A program made the translations under genes and the position numbers. This document shows, one piece after another, positions 8,179-17,496 of a stretch of 64,000 nucleotides of DNA; position 1 is the first letter of the stretch, and the number at the start of each line of letters is the position of its first letter. The notes under the pieces were generated by a model. The model saw nothing but the letters and a program-made list of their open reading frames with translations, did no database searches and was not told the DNA's origin. The stretch is from the NCBI GenBank assembly GCA_937146725.1, contig CAKZRU010000147.1, forward strand, positions 29,850 to 93,849, written 5' to 3'. This stretch comes from an uncultured Myxococcales bacterium (lineage in GTDB: Bacteria > Myxococcota_A > Bradymonadia > UBA7976 > VGTA01).

Positions 8179-11031
8179 TTAAAAGTTTGCTCTTAGGCCA
8201 ATGCTGGCCCAAAATGGCCAAGTTCTTAAAGTGCTTGGAGCATTGGTGTTTAAGCCCTCTAAAGGATGGGGGCTTTCAGAACTTTGATGATTGTAAGCAT
8301 TGTTGACTTGAAGATAAGACAGTAGGGACCAATCTTTAAATAACCAACGATAATCCAATCTGAGATCAAGCTGGTGGAAAGCCGAATAACGCAATAAATT
8401 AACCTCACTATAGCCAAAGCTTGTTTGTGCTAAATCACTATCAAAACTTTGATTAGGTAAGGCCGAATAAGGTGCTCCAGAGACATAGCGCCATCTAGTA
8501 TTCAAACTCAAGGTTGGGGTCAGTTTAAAACCGGCAACAGCAGATAGGTTATGCGTTTGATCAAAGTCACTTCGTCTCAGAGGATCATCTAGCTGATCCT
8601 TGAATCGAGCTCGGGTGAAGCTGTAAGATAACCATGCATAAAAGCGATGGTCAGGATCATAGCGTAATAAGAACTCGGCACCATAAACCTCACCTTCTCC
8701 TGTACTTTTGAAGCGAACGGTAGGGTCTGTATCGGCAACGAGTAGTCGATTAAGTTGGCGATAAAACCCTGTCAGATCCATGTAAAGTTCCCGTGTAAAA
8801 CGTTGCTCTACCCCTGCTGAGGAAGAAAAAATTCCTGCCTGTTGTAAAGTTTGACCCTGCTGAGAGCCAGCACCCACATAGTAATCAAAATAACGCGGTC
8901 GAATCTGCTGGGTATATAAGCCACTACCTACTTTTAAGATTGTTCCAAAGGCCGGCGTATATCTAAGGGAAACTCTAGGCTCCGGAAGAAGTTCTTCCGT
9001 TTCAGACCAATAAGTCAATCGAGACCCCAAAACAAAGTGAATACGAGTCCAACGCCCTTCTAAACCAAGCCAAGCACTTGGAGAATATAAAAAGGTCGAG
9101 TCATCTCGAAGCTCTTGTGGTTCATGTCTGTGAACAGAGCGTCCCATCCCCTCAACCCATAAGCTTGCGCCTTCTTGGGCTAAGTAACTATAGGTCATTT
9201 GCTGATCTATACCGGCCGTTAACCAAAGTGGACTGTTAAGTCTAAGTTTGAAACGATCAGCAATAAAGATTTGAGTAAGGCTTTGATCTAAGCTGTGCTG
9301 ATCAGCAATCATATGTTGGGTATTCAATAACTCATATGAAATATTTAAACTATTTTGCCATTGCTGCTCCGGCCTTTCATGTAACCATTCAGCTCTAAGA
9401 CTCATCCCATTCTGAGTTTCCCCAATATTACCTCGGAGTTGACTTTGGATTAAATCTGGAGATTCAAAGTCCTCATGCCAAGCACTGCTGTGCACAGTGC
9501 TTAAAACAGTAAACTTATTGGCACCATCTTGGTGATTGAGTAAAAGATTTAAATCTTGGCTATGAGGGACTTGCACACCATAACTTAACCATTCATCAGC
9601 CTTTGCTTGGTTTTGGAAAAAACGCATTGTTCCCAGCTTTAAAGCAGCTGTAATCGAGGTTTTAGAAGAAATTGGGCCACCTACCAACCCACTGAGTTCA
9701 AAGGCGTTTAATTCCGCTTCAATCTGCCGATCACCTTGTTTAGATTGATCTAATTTAAGATTAAGCAGACCACCACCGACTCGGCCAACTTCTAGTTCAT
9801 AATCTGATTCAACACTCAATTCACTCAGCATCGCACTCGGTAATAAACTTCGACTGTGGTTAAGATGAGAAACGGTTAACATCGGTGTTTTTAAGAGATA
9901 GGCACTGCCTTCAATCCCCCCCCTAAAGACCAGTTCTCCACTACCGCCCCACTGCCTTGCTCCCAGAGTTCTACTTGTTGCTGGGCCATTTAAGTCAAAG
10001 GGTGCTCGATATAGACCTGGTAAGTCTCGAGCCGCCTTTAAGGCATCCCCATCGACACCGGCTAAAGCCTGTATCTCATCGCGTTGCAAGTGATGCTTAG
10101 TGGACACTCTTGGTGGGATATGCTGTCCCAAGGCTTCGCGCTCGGTAAAACTTAAGGGCTTGAGGAAAATCTTTCTTAAAACCTTACTCGAACTTTGCTC
10201 AACAACAATTTCATGGGAATGCGAGGCATACCCTGGGCGTTCCACCAAAACAATTAAACGACCAACCGGTACACCGCTAAATTGGAACCGTCCTTCAATA
10301 TCGGTATTTTTTAGTACATCAAAGCCATTAAACTTAACAATGGCATTGGCAATACGACGACGGGTGCCTTGTTCTAGTATTAATCCCTCTAATTTCGTCA
10401 CCAAGCCTTCAACCGGTGGAAAATCCTTTTCCCTGGCTTTGAGAATTTCTCCTTCCGGTCCATCAACTAAATGATGAATACTCAATCCAATGACATCAGT
10501 AGAGTCATCATCAGCGCCATACATTGATCGACCGGCTTGGTTATAAGACTTATTTTTTGCGCGAGCTAAGCGTTTTTGAAAGCGTTCTGCCCGATCATAC
10601 TGCCCTTGTTCTCTAAGTTTTTGAATCAGCATATCTGCAGTAAACTTAACATTAATCTCCACGTTTGACCGCAGTGAGATATCGTTCACTTGGGGAGGTA
10701 CAAACTCAAAACCACTCACATAGAGCTTAGCGGCCTCGGCAAAGCCATAGCCATTTGGCTCAGACTTTAAAACAACCACATTTTCCAAGCGTCCCTCAAC
10801 ATCGACTAGTAGTCTAAGCCTAACCTTACCTTGAACCAAGTCTTTGTAAGCTAAATAAGGATAAGACAAAGTCTTATTGCGAGCGACAATACTTGGTTTT
10901 AGAGTACTCACTTCCGATGATGATGTAGATTGCTGTTGATCTTTTGGATCATTCGGTTGAGCACTAAGTTCGCTGATCGTAAATAAAAAGCAAAAACTTG
11001 TACAGACAAAGAGAGTTAGAATTAATCTCAT
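8179..11031 (-). CDS. TonB-dependent outer-membrane receptor with N-terminal TonB-C-like domain
   Basis: This is a 950-residue protein with a signal peptide (about residues 1-24). Residues about 55-130 resemble the C-terminal domain of TonB (YLAYKDLVQGKVRLRLLVDV..., then AAKLYVSGFEFVPP). Next, about residues 205-295, is a carboxypeptidase-regulatory-like beta-sandwich (IANAIVKFNGFDVLKNTDIE, then GRFQFSGVPVGRLIVLV). A plug domain follows at about 310-430 (QALAGVDGDALKAARDLPGL), then a long beta-barrel ending in Phe (SIGLRANF), the usual last residue of outer-membrane barrels. It would take up a ligand by TonB/ExbB energy, but the substrate is unknown. It is followed by a lipoprotein gene. Having a TonB-like domain on the receptor itself is unusual outside myxobacteria-like groups. 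Confidence 0.85.
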   Translation of the reverse strand: MRLILTLFVCTSFCFLFTISELSAQPNDPKDQQQSTSSSEVSTLKPSIVARNKTLSYPYLAYKDLVQGKVRLRLLVDVEGRLENVVVLKSEPNGYGFAEAAKLYVSGFEFVPPQVNDISLRSNVEINVKFTADMLIQKLREQGQYDRAERFQKRLARAKNKSYNQAGRSMYGADDDSTDVIGLSIHHLVDGPEGEILKAREKDFPPVEGLVTKLEGLILEQGTRRRIANAIVKFNGFDVLKNTDIEGRFQFSGVPVGRLIVLVERPGYASHSHEIVVEQSSSKVLRKIFLKPLSFTEREALGQHIPPRVSTKHHLQRDEIQALAGVDGDALKAARDLPGLYRAPFDLNGPATSRTLGARQWGGSGELVFRGGIEGSAYLLKTPMLTVSHLNHSRSLLPSAMLSELSVESDYELEVGRVGGGLLNLKLDQSKQGDRQIEAELNAFELSGLVGGPISSKTSITAALKLGTMRFFQNQAKADEWLSYGVQVPHSQDLNLLLNHQDGANKFTVLSTVHSSAWHEDFESPDLIQSQLRGNIGETQNGMSLRAEWLHERPEQQWQNSLNISYELLNTQHMIADQHSLDQSLTQIFIADRFKLRLNSPLWLTAGIDQQMTYSYLAQEGASLWVEGMGRSVHRHEPQELRDDSTFLYSPSAWLGLEGRWTRIHFVLGSRLTYWSETEELLPEPRVSLRYTPAFGTILKVGSGLYTQQIRPRYFDYYVGAGSQQGQTLQQAGIFSSSAGVEQRFTRELYMDLTGFYRQLNRLLVADTDPTVRFKSTGEGEVYGAEFLLRYDPDHRFYAWLSYSFTRARFKDQLDDPLRRSDFDQTHNLSAVAGFKLTPTLSLNTRWRYVSGAPYSALPNQSFDSDLAQTSFGYSEVNLLRYSAFHQLDLRLDYRWLFKDWSLLSYLQVNNAYNHQSSESPHPLEGLNTNAPSTLRTWPFWASIGLRANF

Positions 11032-11114
11032 CAGAGAAGCCCCTCAAAACTAGAAGAAAATAGATCAGAGTGATTAAAGGTAGAGTGCCTAAGCATATTC
11101 TTTTTAATCTATAT

Positions 11115-12947
11115 TTATTGAGAATTAAAGGAATAGCCAATTAAGATCGCCATACCAATCGGCCAGTCAAAGGGATGTGGGCTATGTTCATAAAAAGACC
11201 CCGAGGCATTAAATTGCAATCCTACACTTAATGACCGAACTAATCTTAAGCCAAAACTCATTTGAAAACGTGGCCCCAAACGCCAAGAATCTTGAATATT
11301 TCTAATATCTCGACCGGGGTTACAGATCTCTAAAGGAAGCTGAGACTCTAAATCAAAAAACTTACAGCCTACTGATCGAGTGATTTGAGTTGAACCAAGA
11401 TAAGTAAACTCTAACATCACCCCCAAGGTAAACCACCATCGAGTTGTAACCTTTGACCAAAGCGGTCCAAAATAGCCTTGAGCGATGGTAAAATTCTTTC
11501 TTAAATCCTTGGCCGCATCTTGTGTACTATTGGCAAAAACACTGCCCCAAGTTAATTGTAGTTGCCGAAAGGCTTGTGTCTTAGCCTCAATCACAATCCC
11601 CGGAAAGGTAAGTGTAGAAACGGGAGACTTTAGGGGTGTACTCAAGCCCCATCCTGACATGACTTGCCAAGGTTTTGACTGCTTTGGCGGTGTTTTTTTA
11701 GGAAGAAAAGGTAGGTTGTTCCAAATCTGAGTCGCCAAACGCTTCATGGCTTGTGTGCTTGTTTCACCCACAAGTAGATCAAGTTCTTGTCGAGTGAGTA
11801 GATTTTTGGCCAAGCCATTGCTGATCTTTAGGTTCTTCCCTTTAGACATCTGCCAGACCGATGCAAAAAACTCACTTTTAAGCTTGGTCACCATTAAAGT
11901 GATTTGTCGGCCCTCTTTCCATTCTCGTCGCTCTGCAAGCTTGATCAGTTCGTATGCGTTAAGATTTTGTAATTGCCTTAAGGTAGTTTTAAAGACTTCA
12001 ACAGTTGCATCACTATCAAAGCCTTTTTTGAGTCTTAGATAGGGTGCAAGTAACAAGGCCTCTCTAAAGTTCATTGCAGCAAGTAAAAATTGCTTCTGCT
12101 CAACCGCAACAACAGCCCTTCTCATATATAGTAGTCCCATTTGATGAGAATTGGTCATCGAGTAACGAGCTTGGGTCAACAGTTCTATTGCAGAGTCCAA
12201 AAAAGCTTGCGCACGCTCTAAATCAACTAATTTATAGGCTTGGTCACTTTGTTTTATAAAATCATCTGCAAGTTTAATCAGTCGATTGTTGGAGACCAAG
12301 CGTTTTAGCTTTAATAAGTTTTGCTTGGGTGTAATCAACTTTAAATACCGCAACTTCTTGAAAGCAATAATCAGCTCTGTTTCCCATTCAAAAGACGTAT
12401 TATATTTACTTGAAGGCACAGACTTATCTTTAGTGTCTTTGCTGACTGAGTTCGTTTCTAATTTAGGTATCGAGCCAAATGCTTGAATATCTAAAGCTGA
12501 ATATTTAGGAGGCTCAGTATTATATAAGGGCGTTAAATCATGTGAATATACATAAGCGAGTGATAGGTCTTCATACTCTATTCCCATATTTGGTGGGACA
12601 GTTTCTTGATTACTGGTATTCGGTAAGTCTACTTTGACAGCATCAGTCTGCCCATTTGCTCTTTGCTCACCCAACTTTTGTTTTAGTGCTTGATCTTGAT
12701 CTTGGTCTTGGTCGACAGCTTTCAAAGCGATAACATTGTCAGTAAGTCCTTGGGCCTCTGCAAGCTCACAAAAGACTAAAGCACTAAAGTAAAGTAAAAT
12801 GAGAGTAGGGTAATTCCCCATTTTTAATCGCTCAAATAGATGCGCTAAACTCTGCCAGAGTCCCTGTTGCTCTCTGCTTTGACGACTTTGCTGACTTTGA
12901 CGATCAGTCATATAGATTCCACTAAAAACCAAATATATTCTTTGCAT
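11115..12947 (-). CDS. Exported protein of unknown function with helical repeat region and possible beta-rich C-terminus
   Basis: This ORF has 610 codons. A hydrophobic segment (residues about 45-65, ending AEA-Q) looks like a signal peptide preceded by an unusually long, Gln/Ser/Arg-rich leader, so the true start may be the ATG at 12911 or 12821. None of the candidate starts has a strong ribosome-binding site. Residues about 235-310 form TPR-like helices (AQAFLDSAIELLTQARYSM, FLLAAMNFREALLLAPYL). Residues about 430-610 have alternating hydrophobic patterns and repeated Trp/Phe/Tyr, ending GYSFNSQ, consistent with a small outer-membrane barrel. I do not recognise the family. The gene is 83 bp upstream of the receptor gene on the same strand. 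Confidence 0.6.
   Translation of the reverse strand: MQRIYLVFSGIYMTDRQSQQSRQSREQQGLWQSLAHLFERLKMGNYPTLILLYFSALVFCELAEAQGLTDNVIALKAVDQDQDQDQALKQKLGEQRANGQTDAVKVDLPNTSNQETVPPNMGIEYEDLSLAYVYSHDLTPLYNTEPPKYSALDIQAFGSIPKLETNSVSKDTKDKSVPSSKYNTSFEWETELIIAFKKLRYLKLITPKQNLLKLKRLVSNNRLIKLADDFIKQSDQAYKLVDLERAQAFLDSAIELLTQARYSMTNSHQMGLLYMRRAVVAVEQKQFLLAAMNFREALLLAPYLRLKKGFDSDATVEVFKTTLRQLQNLNAYELIKLAERREWKEGRQITLMVTKLKSEFFASVWQMSKGKNLKISNGLAKNLLTRQELDLLVGETSTQAMKRLATQIWNNLPFLPKKTPPKQSKPWQVMSGWGLSTPLKSPVSTLTFPGIVIEAKTQAFRQLQLTWGSVFANSTQDAAKDLRKNFTIAQGYFGPLWSKVTTRWWFTLGVMLEFTYLGSTQITRSVGCKFFDLESQLPLEICNPGRDIRNIQDSWRLGPRFQMSFGLRLVRSLSVGLQFNASGSFYEHSPHPFDWPIGMAILIGYSFNSQ
12692..12715. repeat. 6-bp tandem repeat inside the exported protein gene
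   Basis: The unit GATCTT/GGTCTT occurs four times in a row, encoding (DQ)4 on the minus strand at the N-terminal part of the mature protein. The unit length is a multiple of three, so copy-number change would keep the frame. Confidence 0.75.
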
Positions 12948-13093
12948 GTTTAAGTGATAAGGCTATCACTATCAGAATAGAATCACTATTAGCATAAGCG
13001 GATAATCGGAATTAAAGTTTTTGATGAATATTCTTCAATCTAAACGTTCATCTCATCTCATCTCCAATATGAAGTTCTTCTTGGTAGAGCAAT

Positions 13094-14389
13094 ATGGGTT
13101 ATCAGAACAACATGAGTGATACAGCGAATGATAAAGCGAATGATAAAGCGAGTGATATAGTGAATAATAAAGCGAGTCAAATAGTCAATCATCAATGGCT
13201 GTCTCAAGCGCGAATGGTCATTAATCTACCGAATCTAAGAAAATACGAAGATACACTTGCTGTTGTTGGTTCACTCTCTACACTTCTTGGCTTGTGCTAT
13301 GTCATCACCGGCAAAGGACAAGAGCTTAAGCCTCAAGATAAAGAAAGATGGCCTAAAATCATCTTAATCCATTGTCCACAAAAGTCGTTTCCAAAGCACG
13401 CAAGTAAGGCTCTAAAAAGTTTGGTTAAGGCAAATGGGGTCGAGATCATTCATGACTTTTTTGGTCATTTTTCCACATTTTGTGAACTTGATCATCCTCC
13501 ATCTCGCCCTTACATTATGCTCCATACGCAAAGAACAACCAATTGGGGATGGTTTAGTCGAGTTAGACCTTTAGCCTATCAAATTGATCTGACCTATGCC
13601 GGCCAAAGAACCAAGTCTTTATGGAATGATACCCGTATTTTACATGCTGTGGATCATATTACAGTCATGGGACCAGGACATGAGCTCGACCTAATCGAAG
13701 GGCATGGCATACCTTCTAATAAAATCTCATTCATCCCTTCAGAAACCGATTGTGAACGCTTTAACTTTGATCACTCCAACAAGAAAAACAACCCATATAC
13801 CATTAAAGAAGCTCAAAGTATTACCTTGCTATACACCGGTGCACTGGTAAGAGCTAAAGGCCTAGAATTACTATTTAGTTTATTTGAAAGACTTTACCAC
13901 AACGACCCGCGTTTAGAACTCATAATGATCGGTCGTGAAACCGATTATGAAAGGCGCTGGTTTAGGCAAAAACTTGAAAGTTATTCTCTCAAAGATAAGA
14001 TCAGAGTCATTGACTTTTTACCCCGAGATGAGTTGATCCGTTATTATCAAAGTGCTCATCTCTATCTCTTTCCGTCTTTATTTGAAGGCTCTCCACGTTC
14101 ACTCCGAGAGGCGCTCGCCTGTGGTACGCCAGCAGTCGCCTCAGATATTCCTGGTAATAAGGGGATTGACCCCAAAGAACAGTTCATACATTTTGCCCCC
14201 GTTAATGACCTGGATGCATGGTATCAAGTCGTCCAAAAAGCGCTTTATGAGCCTAGTGAACAATATGAACAAAGGGCCAAACAAGGCAGAGAATGGCTTA
14301 TCGAACATCATCAACCCATGAACATTGCTCAACGCTGGGCACAACTGTATCTACAAGTTGCTCAGCAGGTTTTTGGTAAGGGGATTTAG
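13094..14389 (+). CDS. Group 1 (GT4) family glycosyltransferase
   Basis: This 431-residue protein has a GT-B fold. The C-terminal nucleotide-sugar domain is clear: LLYTGALVRAKGLELL (about 245-260), LIMIGRETDYE, VIDFLPRDELIRYYQSAHL, and the E331-(x7)-E339 motif in EGSPRSLREALACGTPAVASD. The N-terminal domain is divergent but contains DHITVMGPGHE and the donor-domain linker ISFIPSETD. It would transfer a sugar from an NDP-sugar to a lipid or glycan; the substrate is unknown and no polysaccharide cluster surrounds it. The first 35 residues are a four-residue repeat made by a 12-bp DNA repeat and are outside the fold. Alternative start: ATG 13112. Confidence 0.85.
   Translation: MGYQNNMSDTANDKANDKASDIVNNKASQIVNHQWLSQARMVINLPNLRKYEDTLAVVGSLSTLLGLCYVITGKGQELKPQDKERWPKIILIHCPQKSFPKHASKALKSLVKANGVEIIHDFFGHFSTFCELDHPPSRPYIMLHTQRTTNWGWFSRVRPLAYQIDLTYAGQRTKSLWNDTRILHAVDHITVMGPGHELDLIEGHGIPSNKISFIPSETDCERFNFDHSNKKNNPYTIKEAQSITLLYTGALVRAKGLELLFSLFERLYHNDPRLELIMIGRETDYERRWFRQKLESYSLKDKIRVIDFLPRDELIRYYQSAHLYLFPSLFEGSPRSLREALACGTPAVASDIPGNKGIDPKEQFIHFAPVNDLDAWYQVVQKALYEPSEQYEQRAKQGREWLIEHHQPMNIAQRWAQLYLQVAQQVFGKGI
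13115..13186. repeat. 12-bp tandem repeat in the glycosyltransferase N-terminus
   Basis: Six copies of a 12-bp unit lie end to end: two exact AATGATAAAGCG copies (13127-13150) flanked by variants such as AGTGATACAGCG, AGTGATATAGTG and AATAATAAAGCG. They encode [SN]-[DNQ]-x-[AV] repeats. In-frame length variation would not disrupt the enzyme. Confidence 0.9.
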
Positions 14390-14488
14390 TTCAACACTTT
14401 TATTCGCTTCTAAACTTCCTAATGATCTGTCTAAAACATACCTATAACGATAAATACTCGACCTAAAGCGCTAGCCTTGCTATAAGCT

Positions 14489-14525
14489 CATTCAAAACCT
14501 ATAGACTATGACTCATATTTGAATG
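14489..14525. other. Inverted repeat between GT4 gene and ctaB
   Basis: CATTCAAA (14489-14496) and TTTGAATG (14518-14525) are perfect 8-bp arms around a 21-base loop. No T-run follows, so it is a weak terminator candidate; it might be a protein-binding site. The rest of the 14390-14596 gap is AT-rich with nothing else recognised. Confidence 0.35.
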
Positions 14526-14596
14526 ACGATGATCGCTAAGTATTCAATAATGACGATAAACTTTCCTCTTGCTCTTGATCAATCTTGCTATTTTTT

Positions 14597-15538
14597 ATGA
14601 CTAAAGCTGTATCCAAAACATCTCTAACTTCTTCACTTTTTAAAGATCTTTTGGTGCTGATGAAGCCCCAAATTACTGCTTTAGTTTTAATCACGACCGC
14701 TGGTGGCATTTGGATGGCACCGGGTTCGATTCGTGTAGAGGCTTTGTGTGCTGCAATTCTTGGTACTTTAGGCGTTGTTGTGGGTGCTAATACCATGAAC
14801 TGTTATATTGAGCGCGATAGTGATAAGTTTATGGGGCGCACCAAAAACCGTCCTTTACCGGCAGGTCGCATCTCATCAACCAAAGCTCTTGTGTATGGTT
14901 TATTGCTCACGACAATTTCAACATATGCTTTGTGGCATTGGGTCAACTTAACCACGACATATTTAGCCGTTATTGCCTTTATCAGCTATGTTTGGATTTA
15001 TACGCCTATGAAGCGCTTAAGTCCTCAAGCTTTAGTGGTTGGTTCTGTGCCTGGCGCCCTTCCTCCTTTAATGGGATGGACAGCCGTTACCGGAAGTATT
15101 GATGCGCCGGGCTTAATCCTTTTTGGAATCCTCTTTTTTTGGCAGATTCCCCACTTTATTGCCATCGCGGTCTACCGACAAGCAGAGTATGATAAAGCAG
15201 GGCTCAAAACTTATCCTAGTCAATATGGTTTTACCAATGCTGTGGCGCAAAGCTTAATTTGGTCTGCTCTTTTAGTGGCTACCAGTCTTTTACTAGCTCC
15301 TTTTGGTGTGGCTGGCTGGATTTATACCCTTATTGCTAGTGTACTTGGTGGCATATGGCTTTGGTATAGCATGATAGGCTTTTGGGCGCCCCAGCGTAAT
15401 GCTTGGGCCAGAAAGTTTTTTCTCTATACTCTCATCTATTTGAGTGTGCTGTTTGCAGCCTTAGTCATTGATGCAGGCCCTATGGGACCAAACCAACAAC
15501 TCTACTTATCAACTTCATTACTTTATTCGTTATTTTGA
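14597..15538 (+). CDS. ctaB: Heme O synthase (protoheme IX farnesyltransferase)
   Basis: This UbiA-family membrane prenyltransferase farnesylates heme B to heme O for haem-copper oxidases. The key prenyl-diphosphate motif is intact: N-(x3)-E-x-D-(x2)-K within NCYIERDSDKFMGRTKNRPL. Further signatures are YTPMKRLSPQALVVGSVPGA, PPLMGW and WQIPHFIAIAVYR. I placed the start at ATG 14597 (313 residues); a TTG at 14585 is also in frame, and neither has a clear ribosome-binding site. No oxidase subunit, ctaA or Sco gene is in the window. A two-gene ABC exporter follows 24 bp downstream and is probably in the same operon. Confidence 0.93.
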   Translation: MTKAVSKTSLTSSLFKDLLVLMKPQITALVLITTAGGIWMAPGSIRVEALCAAILGTLGVVVGANTMNCYIERDSDKFMGRTKNRPLPAGRISSTKALVYGLLLTTISTYALWHWVNLTTTYLAVIAFISYVWIYTPMKRLSPQALVVGSVPGALPPLMGWTAVTGSIDAPGLILFGILFFWQIPHFIAIAVYRQAEYDKAGLKTYPSQYGFTNAVAQSLIWSALLVATSLLLAPFGVAGWIYTLIASVLGGIWLWYSMIGFWAPQRNAWARKFFLYTLIYLSVLFAALVIDAGPMGPNQQLYLSTSLLYSLF

Positions 15539-15562
15539 CCTTAAGGAGTAGGCTAAACCATT

Positions 15563-16498
15563 ATGAGTGATACACTTTTAGAGGTTCGTGATTTAACCGT
15601 ACATCGAGGAGATCTTGAGGTACTTAAATCCTTATCGTTTGAAGTCAAAGAAGGTGAAATCTTTGGCCTACTTGGTCCAAATGGCAGTGGTAAAAGTACA
15701 ACTTTTTCCGTGCTAATGGGTCTTTTGCCTGCTCTTTCTGGCCAGATCTTTTTTAATGGCAGAGAGGTTGAGGGTGGTTCCAAGGATCTCTTACGTTCAA
15801 TGGGCATTGTGTTTCAAAACCCTAGCCTTGACCAATTAATGAGTGCGCGTGAAAACTTAGAAATGAGTGCTAAACTTTACCGTTTGCCTCGTAAAAAACG
15901 CCAAGATCGCATTGAAGATTTGTTGCGTTTTTCTGACTTAATCGATCGAGCGGATGAAAGAGTCTCTAATTACTCTGGTGGGATGAAACGTCGCTTAGAA
16001 TTAGCTCGATCTTTAATTCATGACCCCAAGCTACTCGTTATGGATGAACCGACAACGGGATTAGATGAAGGTGCTTTTCAAAGAACTTGGCGACGATTAT
16101 TGCAGCTTCGACAAGAGCGAGGGCTAAGTATTTTATTAAGTACACACAGACCCGAAGAAGCGGCATTTTGTGACCGCATTGGCTTCATTTCCGATGGTAA
16201 GCTCATTGTTTGCGATACGCCCCAATCGTTACAAAGCCAAGTCTCGGGTGATCATTTAAATCTCAAGCTCGATCAAGCTGAAACTGCTGCTGATTTAATT
16301 CGTGAAAAACTTAATCTTGAGCCTATTGTAAGCGAAGGCCAACTAAAGCTTACCGTCGAAGAAGGACACAGTTTAATCCCAAGACTTGTTGAACTATTAC
16401 CCGCCGGTAGCATTAGCTCAATCAATATGACTCGCCCTGATTTAGGCGATGTCTTTTTACACTTAACCGGTGAACAACTTGCTGAGGAGTCAGTATGA
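15563..16498 (+). CDS. ABC transporter ATP-binding protein (ABC-2 exporter type)
   Basis: This 311-residue protein contains all ATPase motifs: Walker A GPNGSGKST (38-46), Q-loop FQNPSLDQ (84-91), signature YSGGM (137-141), Walker B LLVMDEP (157-163) and the His switch in LSTHRPEE. The C-terminal 80 residues form the extra domain seen in drug/polysaccharide-type exporters (ending DLGDVFLHLTGEQL). An AAGGAG site precedes the start. Its last four bases overlap the permease gene (ATGA), so the two subunits are translationally coupled. The substrate is unknown; position next to ctaB suggests a link to haem or cytochrome oxidase biogenesis, which is inference. Confidence 0.93.
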   Translation: MSDTLLEVRDLTVHRGDLEVLKSLSFEVKEGEIFGLLGPNGSGKSTTFSVLMGLLPALSGQIFFNGREVEGGSKDLLRSMGIVFQNPSLDQLMSARENLEMSAKLYRLPRKKRQDRIEDLLRFSDLIDRADERVSNYSGGMKRRLELARSLIHDPKLLVMDEPTTGLDEGAFQRTWRRLLQLRQERGLSILLSTHRPEEAAFCDRIGFISDGKLIVCDTPQSLQSQVSGDHLNLKLDQAETAADLIREKLNLEPIVSEGQLKLTVEEGHSLIPRLVELLPAGSISSINMTRPDLGDVFLHLTGEQLAEESV

Positions 16499-17277
16499 AT
16501 ATAGCCGATCAATGGGCAACAATTAGTGTTTTATGGGGTCGTGATCTCTCTCGTTTTTTGCGTAAACCAAGCCGATTGATTGGTGCTTTTATGCAACCGA
16601 TTATCTTTTGGTTAATGATTGGTGGAGGCCTCACCTCAACCTTTAAGATTAGTGGTGCTGAGTCGCTTAACTATGAACAATACTTTTTTCCGGGTGTGGT
16701 GGTGATGTTGGTCTTATTTGCAGCCATTTTTGGAACAATCACAGTGATTGAAGATCGACATGAAGGCTTTTTACAATCTGTACTCACTGCGCCGGGTTCG
16801 CGCTCTGCTTTAGTTTTAGGTAAAGCTTTAGGAGTGAGTAGTGTAGGTTTAATTCAAGCGACTGCCTTTTTAGCTTTAGCACCGTTAGCCGGTTTTTCTT
16901 ATGCAAGTATTGATTGGCTTAATCTTTACTTTTTCCTACTTTTAGGCTCGGTTGCACTATCTACCTTTGGTTTTGCTTTGGCTTGGTGGCTTGACTCTAG
17001 CCAAGCCTATCATGCGATTATGAGTATCATCTTGATCCCAGGTTGGATTTTAAGCGGAGCAATGTTTCCGATTAATCATGATCAGCTTGTTTTATCCAAA
17101 GTCATGAACTTTAACCCCATGAGTTATATTGTTGATGGAGTTCGCCGTTCATTTTACTCGGATATTCCACTAGGTACAACAGTATCAAATAGCGCTTTGA
17201 TTGATTTAGTTGTCGTTCTTGGCTTTACTGCTTTTTCTTTACTGTGGGCCAACATTATTGTTAATCGCAGTAAGTAG
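16495..17277 (+). CDS. ABC-2 type transporter permease
   Basis: This 260-residue protein has six predicted membrane helices. The family motif near the last helices is seen in MSIILIPGWILSGAMFP and FNPMSYIVDGVRRSFY. The N-terminal cytoplasmic stretch LWGRDLSRFLRKPSRLIGAFMQ is also typical. It forms the membrane channel for the ATPase encoded just upstream, with which it overlaps by 4 bp. The next gene is convergent, at 17497. Confidence 0.92.
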   Translation: MNIADQWATISVLWGRDLSRFLRKPSRLIGAFMQPIIFWLMIGGGLTSTFKISGAESLNYEQYFFPGVVVMLVLFAAIFGTITVIEDRHEGFLQSVLTAPGSRSALVLGKALGVSSVGLIQATAFLALAPLAGFSYASIDWLNLYFFLLLGSVALSTFGFALAWWLDSSQAYHAIMSIILIPGWILSGAMFPINHDQLVLSKVMNFNPMSYIVDGVRRSFYSDIPLGTTVSNSALIDLVVVLGFTAFSLLWANIIVNRSK

Positions 17278-17410
17278 TCTCGTCTAAATAAACAATGATC
17301 AGACGGACAAGGCTTTTTAAAAACTAGACGCTAGTTCATTTCATCGTTAGTTTAAGCTTTTTATTGAGTATCTCCTCAGTCAGCCAGTCACTTTTGTTCA
17401 CTCGCTTACT

Positions 17411-17480
17411 GATTTGCTTTTACTTACTCACTTGCTTTTACTTACCGACCTACCTACCTTTACTCCCTGACTTGCTTTTA
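17411..17480. repeat. Decayed direct repeats in the ABC/Tad intergenic region
   Basis: TTGCTTTTACTTAC occurs at 17414-17427 and 17432-17445 (18-bp period), and a shorter copy TTGCTTTTA at 17472-17480. Between them are further short repeats such as CTTAC and CTACCTACC. The flanking intergenic space 17278-17496 has no gene. A weak hairpin (CGTCT/AGACG near 17281-17316) is the only terminator candidate after the permease gene. Confidence 0.6.
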
Positions 17481-17496
17481 GATAGATACTCGAGGT

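Noticed and set aside
17278..17496. Insertion-sequence remnant suggested by repeats in the ABC/Tad gap
   Set aside because: The repeats are short and direct, there is no transposase fragment and no terminal inverted repeats.
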